NCBI RefSeq assembly: GCF_963678225.1
Contig: NZ_OY782764.1
Location: 402,001-466,000 of the forward strand
Source of the DNA: an uncultured Cohaesibacter sp.
GTDB lineage: Bacteria; Pseudomonadota; Alphaproteobacteria; Rhizobiales; Cohaesibacteraceae
Direction of reading: 5' to 3'
Length of the DNA: 64,000 nt
The notes beneath the pieces were generated by a model, which was not told the origin of the DNA, did no database searches, and worked only from the letters and a program-made list of their open reading frames with translations. How positions within the stretch are numbered: position 1 is the stretch's first letter; every line of letters begins with the position of its first letter. Of the stretch, positions 44,186-53,302 are shown one piece after another. The translations under genes and the position numbers were made by a program.

Positions 44186-44845
44186 TTGATTCGCTTTGAG
44201 AATGTTGGCCTGCGCTATGGAATGGGACAGGAAGTGCTGCGCGATGTGTCTTTTCACATCCCACAGAACTCTTTTCAGTTTCTTTCCGGCCCCTCGGGGG
44301 CTGGCAAGACATCCCTGCTCAAACTGATGTTCCTTTCACTCAAGCCCAACCGCGGCCTGATCAAGATCTTCGGTCGCGATACCGCTCGTCTTGACCATGA
44401 CGAACTGGCCAAGCTGCGCCGACAGATCGGCTTTGTCTTTCAGGAATTCCGCCTGCTCAACCATCTGACAACCTTCGAAAATGTCGCTCTGCCATTACGG
44501 GTCAAGGGCATGTCTGAGAGTGCCTATAGAACCGATGTGGCCGAATTGCTGGAATGGGTCGGTCTTGGCCACCGTATGCATGTCTATCCGCCTGTGATGT
44601 CTGGCGGGGAAAAGCAGCGTGCAGCGATTGCGCGCGCCCTCATCTCCCGCCCCAAGCTTCTGCTGGCAGACGAGCCGACCGGTAACGTTGACCCGATTCT
44701 TGCCCGCCGCCTTCTGCGCCTGTTTGTTGAATTGCACAGATCAGGCACCTCCATTGTCATCGCAACGCACGACACCAGCCTGATGGATCAGATCGAGGCG
44801 CGCCGCATTGTGCTGAACGATGGAACTCTCTACATTTACGATTAA
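44186..44845 (+). CDS. ftsE: Cell division ATP-binding protein FtsE
   Basis: ATPase of the FtsEX complex that controls septal peptidoglycan hydrolases. The 219 residues hold Walker A SGPSGAGKTSLL (near 35), Q-loop FVFQEFRLL (near 85), signature MSGGEKQR (near 138) and Walker B LLLADEPTGNVDP. GPSGAGKTS with DEPTGNVD is typical of FtsE. The start is TTG at 44186-44188: AGAAGGAAG lies just upstream and no ATG fits the conserved MIRFENVGLRYG opening. ftsX follows after 14 bases. Confidence 0.95.
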   Translation: MIRFENVGLRYGMGQEVLRDVSFHIPQNSFQFLSGPSGAGKTSLLKLMFLSLKPNRGLIKIFGRDTARLDHDELAKLRRQIGFVFQEFRLLNHLTTFENVALPLRVKGMSESAYRTDVAELLEWVGLGHRMHVYPPVMSGGEKQRAAIARALISRPKLLLADEPTGNVDPILARRLLRLFVELHRSGTSIVIATHDTSLMDQIEARRIVLNDGTLYIYD

Positions 44846-44859
44846 GAGAGGAGAGCCCT

Positions 44860-46050
44860 ATGGCCAGACGCCCCACCGATAGAGACGGACAAGACAGAAC
44901 GCACGCCCCGATGCCGTCCAGCACGCCACGCGTCGGCCCCAATCTTGGCCCCAAGCCGGGCCCTGACGGCAAGGAAGCTTTCGAGCCGCACGCCAGCACA
45001 AGACAGTCGGCAGGCCCCAATGAGCTGCCTTCCCTGACCAAGGGGAAGAATCCGCTCTCCAAACCGGGCAAGGTGCGCAAGAAAAGCTCCAGAATGCGCC
45101 AGCTGCGTCAGATGAAGCCCAAGCGCTTTACCCAGCAGATCCCCTTCTCGGACAAGAAGCCCGGCCCGATTGTGCCCAAAGGAACCATCGCGGGCCACGC
45201 GCTCGTACTGGTGATCGCCATCATGAGCTTTCTTGCCGCACTCACTGTCGCAGCCGTGACCATCATTTCCGATGCCACGCGGGACTGGCAATCTGACATC
45301 AGCCGCGGCGCAACCATCCAGATCAGACAGCTGGAGGGCGTCGAGATGGAAGGGGAATTGGCCAAGGCCATCAATATTGCGCGCCAGACTCCGGGCATCA
45401 CAAGCGCCACGGCCCTCACCTCGGACGAATCCAATTCGCTGCTTGAGCCATGGCTGGGGTTGGATATCACCTTTGATGATCTGCCAATTCCACGTCTCAT
45501 TGAGCTGACCATCGATGACCCTTCGGCAGTGGACTTCGCCTCATTAAGCAAGCAATTGCAGGAGCAGGTGCCGGGTGCCGTTCTGGATAACCACCGCTTC
45601 TGGGTGGAACGACTGCGTTCCATGGCCGAAACCGCCATCTTCATCGGCTTCACCATCATGGTGCTGGTCGTCACAGCTACGGTTCTGACTGTGGTCTTTG
45701 CCACCAGATCGGCCATGTCGGGCAACAAGGAAACGATCGAGGTGCTCCACTTTGTGGGGGCCAGCAACAAATTCATTGCTGGCGAATTCCAGCGCAAATT
45801 CTTTACCCTCGGCTTTCAGGGCGCCCTTGCTGGCGGCGGAACCGCCGTCGTCACCTTCCTCATCATACAGGTGTTGCTGCGCGCTCAGGAAGGGTCTGCC
45901 GCCCTTGACCAGATGCAGGCCCTACTCGGTGTTGTGCAACTGGGCACCAACGCCTATCTTGGCACCTTCGCTCTGGTGATCTTGATCGCCGTATTCACCG
46001 CAATCACAACACGATTGACCGTTATGAATACGTTGAAAAAGCTATCCTGA
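44860..46050 (+). CDS. ftsX: Cell division protein FtsX
   Basis: Membrane partner of FtsE. The 396 residues begin with an unusually long (about 105-residue) cytoplasmic extension, rich in Pro, Lys, Arg and Gly, before the first membrane helix (HALVLVIAIMSFLAALTVAAV). A periplasmic domain follows, then three C-terminal helices with the FtsX motif ETIEVLHFVGASNKFIAGEF between them. AGAGGAG precedes the ATG. FtsX in rhizobia often has such an extension, so it is lineage-typical rather than aberrant. It probably regulates a murein hydrolase activator. Confidence 0.93.
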   Translation: MARRPTDRDGQDRTHAPMPSSTPRVGPNLGPKPGPDGKEAFEPHASTRQSAGPNELPSLTKGKNPLSKPGKVRKKSSRMRQLRQMKPKRFTQQIPFSDKKPGPIVPKGTIAGHALVLVIAIMSFLAALTVAAVTIISDATRDWQSDISRGATIQIRQLEGVEMEGELAKAINIARQTPGITSATALTSDESNSLLEPWLGLDITFDDLPIPRLIELTIDDPSAVDFASLSKQLQEQVPGAVLDNHRFWVERLRSMAETAIFIGFTIMVLVVTATVLTVVFATRSAMSGNKETIEVLHFVGASNKFIAGEFQRKFFTLGFQGALAGGGTAVVTFLIIQVLLRAQEGSAALDQMQALLGVVQLGTNAYLGTFALVILIAVFTAITTRLTVMNTLKKLS

Positions 46051-46121
46051 GCAGAATTGGCCTCGACAGGCTATGCCCAAATGCGGATAAAGCACCCATT
46101 AGAACAAACGCCGGATCCGGA

Positions 46122-46763
46122 ATGCCCCAGTCACTCGCACAACAGAGCTCTGCCTTGAGAAAAGGGCTATACGCACTTTTGTTCGCAGCCTCTATTGGTC
46201 TGTGTGCGCTGTTGATCGGCTGGGCAATCTTCATCGCCTATGCGCTGACAGCCGACGAAACGCCCCCTGAGCCAGCCGACGCCATCGTGGTTGTTACAGG
46301 AGGGGCCGGCAGACTGGAAAGAGCCATTGAGCTGCTCAAGGAAGGCAAAGGCCACAAACTGCTCATTTCCGGCGTTCATTACAGAAACTCGGACCACACG
46401 CTCTTTGCCCGTTTCGATCTGGATAAAGAAATGATCAACTGCTGTGTCGATCTGGACAGGGAAGCGCTGAATACGGTTGCCAATGCCACCCAGACGGCGA
46501 TCTGGGCCAAGGAAAACAATTTCAAAAGCCTCATCATCGTCACCAGCGCTTATCACATGCCCCGGACCCTTTTGGAAATGCGCCGCGCTGCACCAGACGT
46601 ATCCTTCCAAAGCGATCTCGTGGCCGGACCAACCAAACAGCCGCTCTTGTCGCGCCTGATCAACTGGAACACGGTACACCTGCTAACCAAGGAATATTTC
46701 AAGCTTCTGGCCGCTGTACTGCACGGGACCACCGAGAGACTCTTGAGCCATCGGGGGCAATAG
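46122..46763 (+). CDS. YdcF/SanA-family (DUF218) membrane protein
   Basis: A 213-residue protein with one N-terminal membrane helix (GLYALLFAASIGLCALLIGWAIF) and a DUF218 domain: ADAIVVVTGGAGRLERAIEL (near 50), GHKLLISGVHY, ANATQTAIWAKENNF and TSAYHMPRTLLEM (near 140). These ElyC/SanA/YdcF proteins face the periplasm and are linked to envelope or peptidoglycan homeostasis, with no settled reaction. It follows ftsX by 71 bases and precedes plsC, an order typical of Rhizobiales (as I recall). The ribosome site is weak. Confidence 0.88.
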   Translation: MPQSLAQQSSALRKGLYALLFAASIGLCALLIGWAIFIAYALTADETPPEPADAIVVVTGGAGRLERAIELLKEGKGHKLLISGVHYRNSDHTLFARFDLDKEMINCCVDLDREALNTVANATQTAIWAKENNFKSLIIVTSAYHMPRTLLEMRRAAPDVSFQSDLVAGPTKQPLLSRLINWNTVHLLTKEYFKLLAAVLHGTTERLLSHRGQ

Positions 46764-46956
46764 CCTGAGACGATCATGTCTCTGGACAGATCTGTCATTT
46801 TCACCGATAAATGGTTTCACCAAGCCAGATCCGAGAGCTGCGCGCGCGGAGCTGTACAAAGGCACATAAAACCAATGGACCAGTGCGTGTCTTTCAAACC
46901 GGAAGAGCCGAATGAAAGAAAAACGCATCAGATAACCCGAGCGGAACAAGACCCAG

Positions 46957-47718
46957 ATGCTGATTATCCGATCCGTACTATTCAACGCAGCCTTTTATCT
47001 GTCGACAGCGCTCATGCTGATCATCTCCATTTTCACCTACCCTCTCCCCCGCCGCTATCTGATCAAGCTGGCTGGCATCTGGGCAAAGGTCTGTGCATGG
47101 CTCTTTACCACCATCGTGGGCGGCAGCTTCGAGGTGCGAGGGGCGGAGAAAATTCCCAAAGGCCAGAGCATTATTCTCGCTTCCAAGCATATGAGCGCCT
47201 TTGAAACCTTTGCGCTGGTGCCGTTGGTGGACGACCCGCTATTCATTCTCAAGCGCGAATTGCTGCGCTATCCGCTTTTCGGCTGGGCCTTGCTGAAAAC
47301 CGACATGATCCCCATCGACCGCAGCGCCGGACTGAAAGCCCTGCGCGGCATGCTGGTCGAAGCGCGCAAGAAGATGACAGCCGACAGCCGGCAACTCATC
47401 ATCTTTCCCGAAGGCACACGCCGACGCCCGGACACCGAACCAGCCTACAAATTCGGCATCAGCCATATCTATCATGCTCTGAAAGTGCCCTGCTATCCGG
47501 TGGCCCTCAACACCGGTCTGTTCTGGCCAAAAGGCAGCCCGATTCGCCAATCCGGCAAGATCATCATCGAGATTCTGCCTCCGATTGAACCGGGTATGGG
47601 GATGCGGCCATTTTTCGAACAACTTAGTGAAACCATAGAATCGCATTCAAATCGGCTGATTTCCGAAGCCCGCGCCGCGAACAAAGACCTCCCTCAACCA
47701 ACAAAAACCGAAGCCTAG
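46957..47718 (+). CDS. plsC: 1-Acyl-sn-glycerol-3-phosphate acyltransferase (PlsC)
   Basis: Membrane enzyme adding the second acyl chain to lysophosphatidate. The 253 residues have an N-terminal hydrophobic segment, then the catalytic block ASKHMSAFETF (near 75). Here the HX4D motif is HX4E, a variant also seen in alphaproteobacterial PlsC of the KHxSAWET type. The phosphate-binding block is FPEGTRRRPD (near 150). A further conserved PVALNTG segment follows. The weak ribosome site leaves the exact start open, but the hydrophobic N-terminus fits ATG 46957. Confidence 0.92.
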   Translation: MLIIRSVLFNAAFYLSTALMLIISIFTYPLPRRYLIKLAGIWAKVCAWLFTTIVGGSFEVRGAEKIPKGQSIILASKHMSAFETFALVPLVDDPLFILKRELLRYPLFGWALLKTDMIPIDRSAGLKALRGMLVEARKKMTADSRQLIIFPEGTRRRPDTEPAYKFGISHIYHALKVPCYPVALNTGLFWPKGSPIRQSGKIIIEILPPIEPGMGMRPFFEQLSETIESHSNRLISEARAANKDLPQPTKTEA

Positions 47719-47840
47719 ATTCTAAATATTGTATTTTTTAAGAATCGAACTACATAATGTAGGTGAAGAACAAGTTGCATCCCGTGAAGAAATGTTCTAT
47801 ATTTGTTCTTATCAAGATCAAGATGTGTTGGGGATTGAGT

Positions 47841-48203
47841 ATGTCGTTTGGGGCCATTGGGGACTTTGCTGTCGACAGCCTGCGCAACCGCTTCTGCTAC
47901 TGGCAGAGCGACAGCGGCAATCGATATATTTTCACCCAGATTCCCGAAGATGACATTTCCAGCTTTGAAAATTGCATCCTGTTGCTGGCCACCGAAAGCG
48001 CAGACAAACTTCAGCCTGAATTGAAGTGGATCGGCGAAATCTCGGATTTGTCCCCGCTCGCCTTTCGCGACATCGCCCCTGAGGACATCAAGGATCTCAC
48101 AGTCTATGTTCACCTGCTGGCTGGCAGCGAACATGAACGCCAGCAGGTCATTGACGATCTGGCACGCGATGCCGGACGGGAAATCTGTCTGCTGAGCGCC
48201 TGA
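47841..48203 (+). CDS. Hypothetical protein, 120 residues
   Basis: I do not recognise this protein. The ATG at 47841 follows GGGGATTGA, a better start than the in-frame TTG upstream at 47763. It is soluble and acidic, with no signal peptide or membrane helix. The visible pattern is a beta-rich first half (CYWQSDSGNRYIFTQIP) and a helical C-terminus (EHERQQVIDDLARDAG). Codon usage looks like that of the neighbouring genes, and it stands between plsC and the ChaC-like gene, about 120 bases after plsC, so it may be a real small gene of unknown role. Confidence 0.6.
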   Translation: MSFGAIGDFAVDSLRNRFCYWQSDSGNRYIFTQIPEDDISSFENCILLLATESADKLQPELKWIGEISDLSPLAFRDIAPEDIKDLTVYVHLLAGSEHERQQVIDDLARDAGREICLLSA

Positions 48204-48287
48204 GACTCATCTGGCTCAAAGCTACAGACGGCCTCATGATAGCCGCCTCTCATATAATCGCTCTTGCTTCTCCGCTGCGTCGTGCCT

Positions 48288-48836
48288 TTACGGTTTAGCC
48301 TTTTGCCTTAGTGCGTCAGCCAGCTCATAAAGAGCTTCATCCTCGATATTGATCTCCTTGAGATGATCCACCGTGTTGAGCACATAGTCGATGTTCGGAC
48401 CGGCCTCCCCCTGACTTTTCAGCACAATCCTCACCTGTTCCTCAAGGCCCAACTTCCCGGCATATTGCCCATGCTTAGTGTCGGCAACATAGGTCACAGC
48501 CTCCACCTTGCGCGGCGCGCCGTCAGCCGTGATCGAAGCGATCTCGACGGGCACGAATTCTTCCAGATAAACCGAAGTGACCTGTTCGCGCGCGCGCAGA
48601 TAGTCAATCACCGCCTCGCGCTCGCTGGCATCAACGCGAAACACCATGCCCTGACAGGAACCGCCCTCACTCAAGCCCATCACCAGTCCGGGATTTTCCG
48701 GCGATCCACGATAGACATGGGAATAGACACAGAGTGCGCGGTGATAGCCTTCGAGGGTACCAATATAGGATTCTTCAAAGTCGAATCCGGGTCGCCACAT
48801 GAGAGAGCCATAACCAAAGACCCAAAGATCACGCAT
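48288..48836 (-). CDS. Gamma-glutamylcyclotransferase, ChaC-like
   Basis: A 182-residue cytoplasmic enzyme of the ChaC type, which cleaves glutathione to 5-oxoproline and Cys-Gly. The N-terminal signature is VFGYGSLMWRPGFDF (residues 6-20). The catalytic glutamate is in LRAREQV (near 83). GFDF and RVDASEREAV are also family-like. The start is the ATG at 48834-48836, preceded by GGAGGCAG; 10 extra residues in frame upstream are unlikely. It is divergent from the DUF2125 gene. Confidence 0.9.
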   Translation of the reverse strand: MRDLWVFGYGSLMWRPGFDFEESYIGTLEGYHRALCVYSHVYRGSPENPGLVMGLSEGGSCQGMVFRVDASEREAVIDYLRAREQVTSVYLEEFVPVEIASITADGAPRKVEAVTYVADTKHGQYAGKLGLEEQVRIVLKSQGEAGPNIDYVLNTVDHLKEINIEDEALYELADALRQKAKP

Positions 48837-48973
48837 GCCAACTGCCTCCAAACAGGATACAAACAATTAAAATCGGTTCGCTATAACGACCGCCATGATT
48901 GCGCCATAAGATAACGCAACAAAGGACGTGAAATACCAATACCGGTCGACATTTGCAACAGAACGAGTGCCGA

Positions 48974-50029
48974 ATGCCTCAACAGCCACCTGAGCAAACC
49001 AACCAGATCAAACAAAAAAAAGGCGCCAAACGCCTCCTATGGGGTGGCGCCATCATTCTTGTCCTGATCGCTGCAGGATGGTCAGGTTTCTGGTATTATG
49101 GCTATACGACGACCCAGGCGTTGGTGGATCGCTTTGTTGCGCGTGAGGTGAACGGGCAGAAAATTCTTACCTGTCAAGACCAGGCTCTGGGGGGCTACCC
49201 GGTGCGGCTGGCTCTTGATTGTTCGTCCTACGCAGTTGTCGATCCCGCGTCCGGATGGCAGGTCACCGGCGGCCCCTTGCAAGTCTACTGGCAAATTCAT
49301 GAGCCAGGTCAGGCCAGTATCAAGACCCACGCCCCCATGCATATCGAGCAGCCAGCCTTTGGCCAGAGCTACGACATTACGGGCAGCCTGATCCAGAGTT
49401 CGGTTTTGCTCACACCGCCCAATGGCATACGTGCCGTGTCCTTCAAAGCGGAGGACGCCACGCTGGCCGCCAACAATGCAGCCCTTGGCCAACCCGTTGG
49501 CACCATCAAGGCTGACAGCCTTGAGTTCAATGCCAGCCCACGACAGCAGGCAACCGGCGATCTGGATCTCACTTTCAAGGCAAGCGAGCTTTCCATCGAC
49601 CGTATCCCTGTTCTCAATGGCGAAATGACGTTCACCGCCAAGGACGGTCTGCACGCATTGATGCAGGATCGGCGTGATCCAGCCGGATTATGGCTGCGCC
49701 AGTCAGGCAAAATCGAGAATATCGATGGCTGGCTGGAGATTGGCCAGAAGACTCTGAAACTGAAGGGTGACATCACCTTCAATCAGGCAGGTCTTGCCAA
49801 TGGCACCCTCAAGCTGCGCATCCTCAACCCCAACCTTGAGACCGCCAAGGTCAAGTCTACCCTCTCAGCCGAGCGCGACGGCTTCAACGGCCCGCTCACC
49901 GGCCTGCAATTGATGGGAAAACCGGTGCGGGATGGTGATCTGGTGGGATCTGAAGTCAAGATCACGCTAGTCAATGGCGCAATAAAGGCAGGGTTCCTGC
50001 CTTTGGGAACCCTGCCTGCTTTACGATAG
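48974..50029 (+). CDS. DUF2125 family protein
   Basis: A 351-residue protein with a single N-terminal membrane helix (LLWGGAIILVLIAAGWSGFWYY) after a lysine-rich cytoplasmic start, then a large periplasmic domain. The segment YTTTQALVDRFVAREVNGQKI and TCQDQALGGYPVRLALDCSS match DUF2125 proteins of alphaproteobacteria, whose function is not known. The start is uncertain: ATG at 48974 is used, while an in-frame TTG at 48953 is possible; neither has a good ribosome site. The final codons lie within a hairpin. It is followed, convergently, by the tyrosine-pathway dehydrogenase gene. Confidence 0.8.
   Translation: MPQQPPEQTNQIKQKKGAKRLLWGGAIILVLIAAGWSGFWYYGYTTTQALVDRFVAREVNGQKILTCQDQALGGYPVRLALDCSSYAVVDPASGWQVTGGPLQVYWQIHEPGQASIKTHAPMHIEQPAFGQSYDITGSLIQSSVLLTPPNGIRAVSFKAEDATLAANNAALGQPVGTIKADSLEFNASPRQQATGDLDLTFKASELSIDRIPVLNGEMTFTAKDGLHALMQDRRDPAGLWLRQSGKIENIDGWLEIGQKTLKLKGDITFNQAGLANGTLKLRILNPNLETAKVKSTLSAERDGFNGPLTGLQLMGKPVRDGDLVGSEVKITLVNGAIKAGFLPLGTLPALR
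49987..50016 (+). terminator. Hairpin overlapping the end of the DUF2125 gene
   Basis: An 11-base-pair perfect stem, GGCAGGGTTCC with GGAACCCTGCC around an 8-base loop, codes for the last residues of the protein. The T-run afterwards is poor, so termination is only likely. Confidence 0.45.
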
Positions 50030-50057
50030 CGTTTTAAAACAAAGTGCGTTAGGGCCG

Positions 50058-50088
50058 AAAACCGGATGCCTCACGCTTACGCATCCGG
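50058..50088 (-). terminator. Terminator after the prephenate dehydrogenase gene
   Basis: Read on the minus strand, CCGGATGC and GCATCCGG pair around an 11-base loop, followed by TTTT. It lies 10 bases after the stop codon at 50098. Confidence 0.6.
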
Positions 50089-50097
50089 AGATCGAGG

Positions 50098-51072
50098 TCA
50101 GCTGCCGGTATATTCGTGATCGTCGCTGCTCAGGGTCGGCGCATGGGTCTCGCCCTCTTTGAGATGACGGCCAAAGTCCGAAGCGGCGATTTCCTGACCG
50201 GCATCGATAATGCTGCGGCGAATGGAACGCGTGCGCGAGAAGAGGTCGAACAGCGCATCTCCGTCGCCCCAGCGAATGGCACGCTGCAAAGCCGTCAAAT
50301 CTTCGGTAAAGCGCCCCAGCATCTCCAGAGCGGCTTCCTTGTTATGCAAAAAGACATCCCGCCACATGGTCGGATCGGATGCTGCAATACGGGTAAAGTC
50401 GCGGAAACCACCGGCAGAATATTTGATGACTTCGGAATTGGTCACCATTTCCAGATCCGACGCAGTACCCACGATGTTATAGGCAATCAGATGCGGCAGG
50501 TGGGACGTGATGGCCAACACATTGTCATGATGATGCGCATCCATCAGCTCCACATTGGAGCCGACCGTTGACCAGAAGGTCTTGACCTTCTCGATGGCTC
50601 CCTCATCTGTGCCTTCGGGCGGCGTCAGAATGCACCAGCGATTGATGAACAACTCGGCAAAGCCAGCATCCGGACCAGATTCCTCGGTACCCGCAATCGG
50701 GTGTCCAGGCACGAAATGGACATGGGCAGGCAGATGTGGCTGCATCTGGCGAATGATCGACATCTTGACCGAACCGACGTCCGTTACGATGGCGCCTTCT
50801 TTCAGGTTGGGCGCAATCATCTCTGCCACGGAGCCACAAACGCCGACTGGCGTACAGACCACGACGAAATCGGCATCCTTGACGCTTTCAGCCACATCCT
50901 TGTGATAGCTGTCTCCCAAGCCCAATTCTTCAGCACGTGCCAGCGTGGCGTCTGACCGCGTATGCACCGCGATATGCTCGACCAGCCCTTTCTGACGGGC
51001 GGCCAAAGAAATGGAAGACCCCAGAAGACCGATACCGATCAGGGTCATGCGCTTGAAAAGAAAGTCTGTCAT
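50098..51072 (-). CDS. tyrC: Prephenate/arogenate dehydrogenase
   Basis: Tyrosine pathway dehydrogenase converting prephenate (or arogenate) to the 4-hydroxyphenyl product. The 324 residues open with a nucleotide fold TLIGIGLLGSSISLAARQ (residues 10-27), then VVVCTPVG, TDVGSVKMSII and the catalytic-region HFVPGHPIAGTEESGPDAG (His near 130), with the later TSHLPHLIAYNI segment. This is the TyrA-type domain without a fused chorismate mutase, and the mutase is two genes upstream. It starts 5 bases after the hisC stop. Confidence 0.93.
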   Translation of the reverse strand: MTDFLFKRMTLIGIGLLGSSISLAARQKGLVEHIAVHTRSDATLARAEELGLGDSYHKDVAESVKDADFVVVCTPVGVCGSVAEMIAPNLKEGAIVTDVGSVKMSIIRQMQPHLPAHVHFVPGHPIAGTEESGPDAGFAELFINRWCILTPPEGTDEGAIEKVKTFWSTVGSNVELMDAHHHDNVLAITSHLPHLIAYNIVGTASDLEMVTNSEVIKYSAGGFRDFTRIAASDPTMWRDVFLHNKEAALEMLGRFTEDLTALQRAIRWGDGDALFDLFSRTRSIRRSIIDAGQEIAASDFGRHLKEGETHAPTLSSDDHEYTGS

Positions 51073-51077
51073 CCAAT

Positions 51078-52187
51078 TTACCCTTTGAGGAATTCCGCCA
51101 AATGGCCGATCACGGCCTCACACGCTTCTGCGGTGCCAATGGTCATACGCAGAGCGTTTGGCAAACCATATCCTCCAACCTGTCGCAGCACGCAGCCCTT
51201 GGTCTGCAAAAAAGCGTCTGCTTCTGCTGCACTTTTGCCCGGTGCATCCGGAAAATGAATGAGAATGAAGTTGCCCACACTCGGGGTCACTTTCAGTCCC
51301 AGTGCTTCCAGCGCCGCGGAGGTCTTTGGCAGCCATTCCTTGTTATGCACCACGGCCTTGCGGATGAAATCCTGATCACGCAGGGCGGCAACACCGGCAG
51401 CTTGTGCCGCACCGGAAATGTTGAACGGCGGGCGAATACGGTTCATGGCATCAATGATGGCCTGCGGCCCATAGCACCAGCCAAGGCGCAGGGAAGCAAG
51501 ACCATAAACCTTCGAGAAGGTGCGCGACATCACCACATTCTCTGTTGTCGCTGCCAGCTCGATGCCAGCTTCATAATCATTTTCGGACACATATTCCGAG
51601 TAGGCCGCATCCAGAACCAAAACCACATGCTTTGGCAAACCGGCATGCAAGCGGCGCACTTCGGACACAGGAATATAGGTGCCGGTCGGATTGTTCGGGT
51701 TGGCCAGAAAAACCATCTTGGTCTTGTCGGTAACAGCAGCAAGAATGGCATCCACATCGGTCGTCAGATCCTGCTCCTCGGCAACGACCGGAACACCGCC
51801 CGCGGCCTGAATGGCAATGGGATACACCGCAAAACCATATTGGCTGTAGATCGCTTCGTCACCACGCTCAAGGAAGGTGTAGCACAACAGGCTGAGTACT
51901 TCGTCAGAGCCAGCACCACACAGAATACGATCAGGATGAAGGCCATGCACCTCGCCGATCACCTCGCGCAGAACAACACTGCCGCCATCTGGATAAAGCT
52001 CCAGATTGCCCGTCATCTGACGGAAGGCATCCATTGCCTTGGAGCTTGCACCGAAAGGAGATTCGTTGGAGGACAGTTTGTGAATGGGCGCCGCCCCATC
52101 AATCTCGGCCTTGCCGGGAACATAAAGCGGGATATCGAGAAGCCCTTCACGCGGCTGAGGCCGTTGGGGCTGTCCGGAAGAGGACAT
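51078..52187 (-). CDS. hisC: Histidinol-phosphate aminotransferase (HisC-type)
   Basis: PLP aminotransferase of class I/II. The 369 residues contain KLSSNESPFGAS (near 37), FLANPNNPTGTY (near 160), the PLP-Asp region LDAAYSEYV and the Schiff-base lysine in MSRTFSKVYGLASLRLGW (near 220). In this gene order it may also act on aromatic precursors (a known overlap in alphaproteobacteria). The start is the ATG at 52185-52187, preceded by AGGAGTGG. It lies 156 bases after the chorismate mutase gene and 5 bases before the dehydrogenase gene, forming an aromatic operon. Confidence 0.92.
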   Translation of the reverse strand: MSSSGQPQRPQPREGLLDIPLYVPGKAEIDGAAPIHKLSSNESPFGASSKAMDAFRQMTGNLELYPDGGSVVLREVIGEVHGLHPDRILCGAGSDEVLSLLCYTFLERGDEAIYSQYGFAVYPIAIQAAGGVPVVAEEQDLTTDVDAILAAVTDKTKMVFLANPNNPTGTYIPVSEVRRLHAGLPKHVVLVLDAAYSEYVSENDYEAGIELAATTENVVMSRTFSKVYGLASLRLGWCYGPQAIIDAMNRIRPPFNISGAAQAAGVAALRDQDFIRKAVVHNKEWLPKTSAALEALGLKVTPSVGNFILIHFPDAPGKSAAEADAFLQTKGCVLRQVGGYGLPNALRMTIGTAEACEAVIGHLAEFLKG

Positions 52188-52343
52188 TTCACCACTCCTG
52201 ATAATCTTAAGTCTACAATTGCTTCCGGCAGTCTTACAGCCAAGCCGGAAGCCCATTCAAGCAAAAAGGTCGGATTGATCGATCAAAGAGCCAGATTTGA
52301 TCAAAGAATCGAAAATTCGCGCCTATCAAAGCAAAATCAAGGC

Positions 52344-53189
52344 CTATTCGGCAGCAGAGAGCGCAATTGGCGTCCAATAGCCACCAACAACCCCGCGGAT
52401 CACCATCGGATTGCTGGGCGAGCGTGTCAGACCTTCCACTTCCACATCAGCCACCGAGAAAGGCACGGCAACAAGGCATTCACAATGCCCCTCTTCCATG
52501 ACACAGGAAATCAATTGTCCGCCGATGCGGCTGACAGCGTCCTGCACCCCTTCTTCATGCGGAGCACAAAGGGCGACCAGACGCATGTCAGGTACGGTCG
52601 TATCCATCAATGGCATGGACAGCACGAAGGTATCCAGATCCACCGGGCGCCCCGCCTGTTTGATCACCGGCAAGCGACCGATGATCTGCACGCCATCCTT
52701 GGAAAGCGGAACCCACCAAGCACTCTGAGCTTCACTCTGGTTGGCGACCAGCCCGAGAGCAGCCCCGTCGCCCGCACGCACCTGTTTGATCACGTCAGCG
52801 CTGTCGGCAGCTTCCTTAAAGCCAACCGTAAATCCGAAATAGAAGCGGGCGACATCACGCAGTTCAACGCCCGGCTCGACAATCACGTCGTAAGGGGCCT
52901 GCATATGGGTAAAAGTGGCGATGATTTCGCGCCAGAGATGCTCCACGGTCGTAATCGGCAGGATACCCCGATGCCGCCCGACAAGGCGGCGCATCATGTC
53001 CATCTCGCGTCCGGGCCGGAAGGCCGCGCCGGGCTTGTGTGTGCGCTTCACCGCAATCAGGGCCTGAACGATTTCACTGCGCTCGATCAAATGCCGGTGA
53101 ATGGATTCGTCGATGCTGTCAATTCTCTGCCGCAGCTCATCCAGTGTCGGCTCGTCCTTTTGCGGGCCGCTCTCTTTGCTATCCGTCAT
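52344..53189 (-). CDS. Chorismate mutase (AroQ-type) with C-terminal extension
   Basis: Chorismate to prephenate. The N-terminal ~100 residues are an AroQ-class mutase: LDELRQRIDSIDESIHRHL and RSEIVQALIAVKRTH. A further ~170 residues follow with a mixed alpha/beta composition, resembling a periplasmic-binding/prephenate dehydratase-like domain but without its TRF-type signature, so a dehydratase role is not supported. Extended mutases of this kind head the same operon in other Rhizobiales as far as I recall. AGGACG precedes the ATG. It is divergent from metX. Confidence 0.85.
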   Translation of the reverse strand: MTDSKESGPQKDEPTLDELRQRIDSIDESIHRHLIERSEIVQALIAVKRTHKPGAAFRPGREMDMMRRLVGRHRGILPITTVEHLWREIIATFTHMQAPYDVIVEPGVELRDVARFYFGFTVGFKEAADSADVIKQVRAGDGAALGLVANQSEAQSAWWVPLSKDGVQIIGRLPVIKQAGRPVDLDTFVLSMPLMDTTVPDMRLVALCAPHEEGVQDAVSRIGGQLISCVMEEGHCECLVAVPFSVADVEVEGLTRSPSNPMVIRGVVGGYWTPIALSAAE

Positions 53190-53302
53190 GATCGTCCTGT
53201 CTTCATTTGTCTTTGCGCAGTCTCTTGGCCAACGCCGATGAGCCGATGAAACGCATCCGGCAACAGGCTGATTTCCGCGCGCCGTTCAATGCGCTTAATC
53301 GA

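Noticed and set aside
51102-53249. A 715-codon plus-strand open frame across hisC and the chorismate mutase gene
   Set aside because: It lies antisense to two well-supported genes, has no family resemblance and is most simply explained by codon bias keeping stops rare on the complementary strand.
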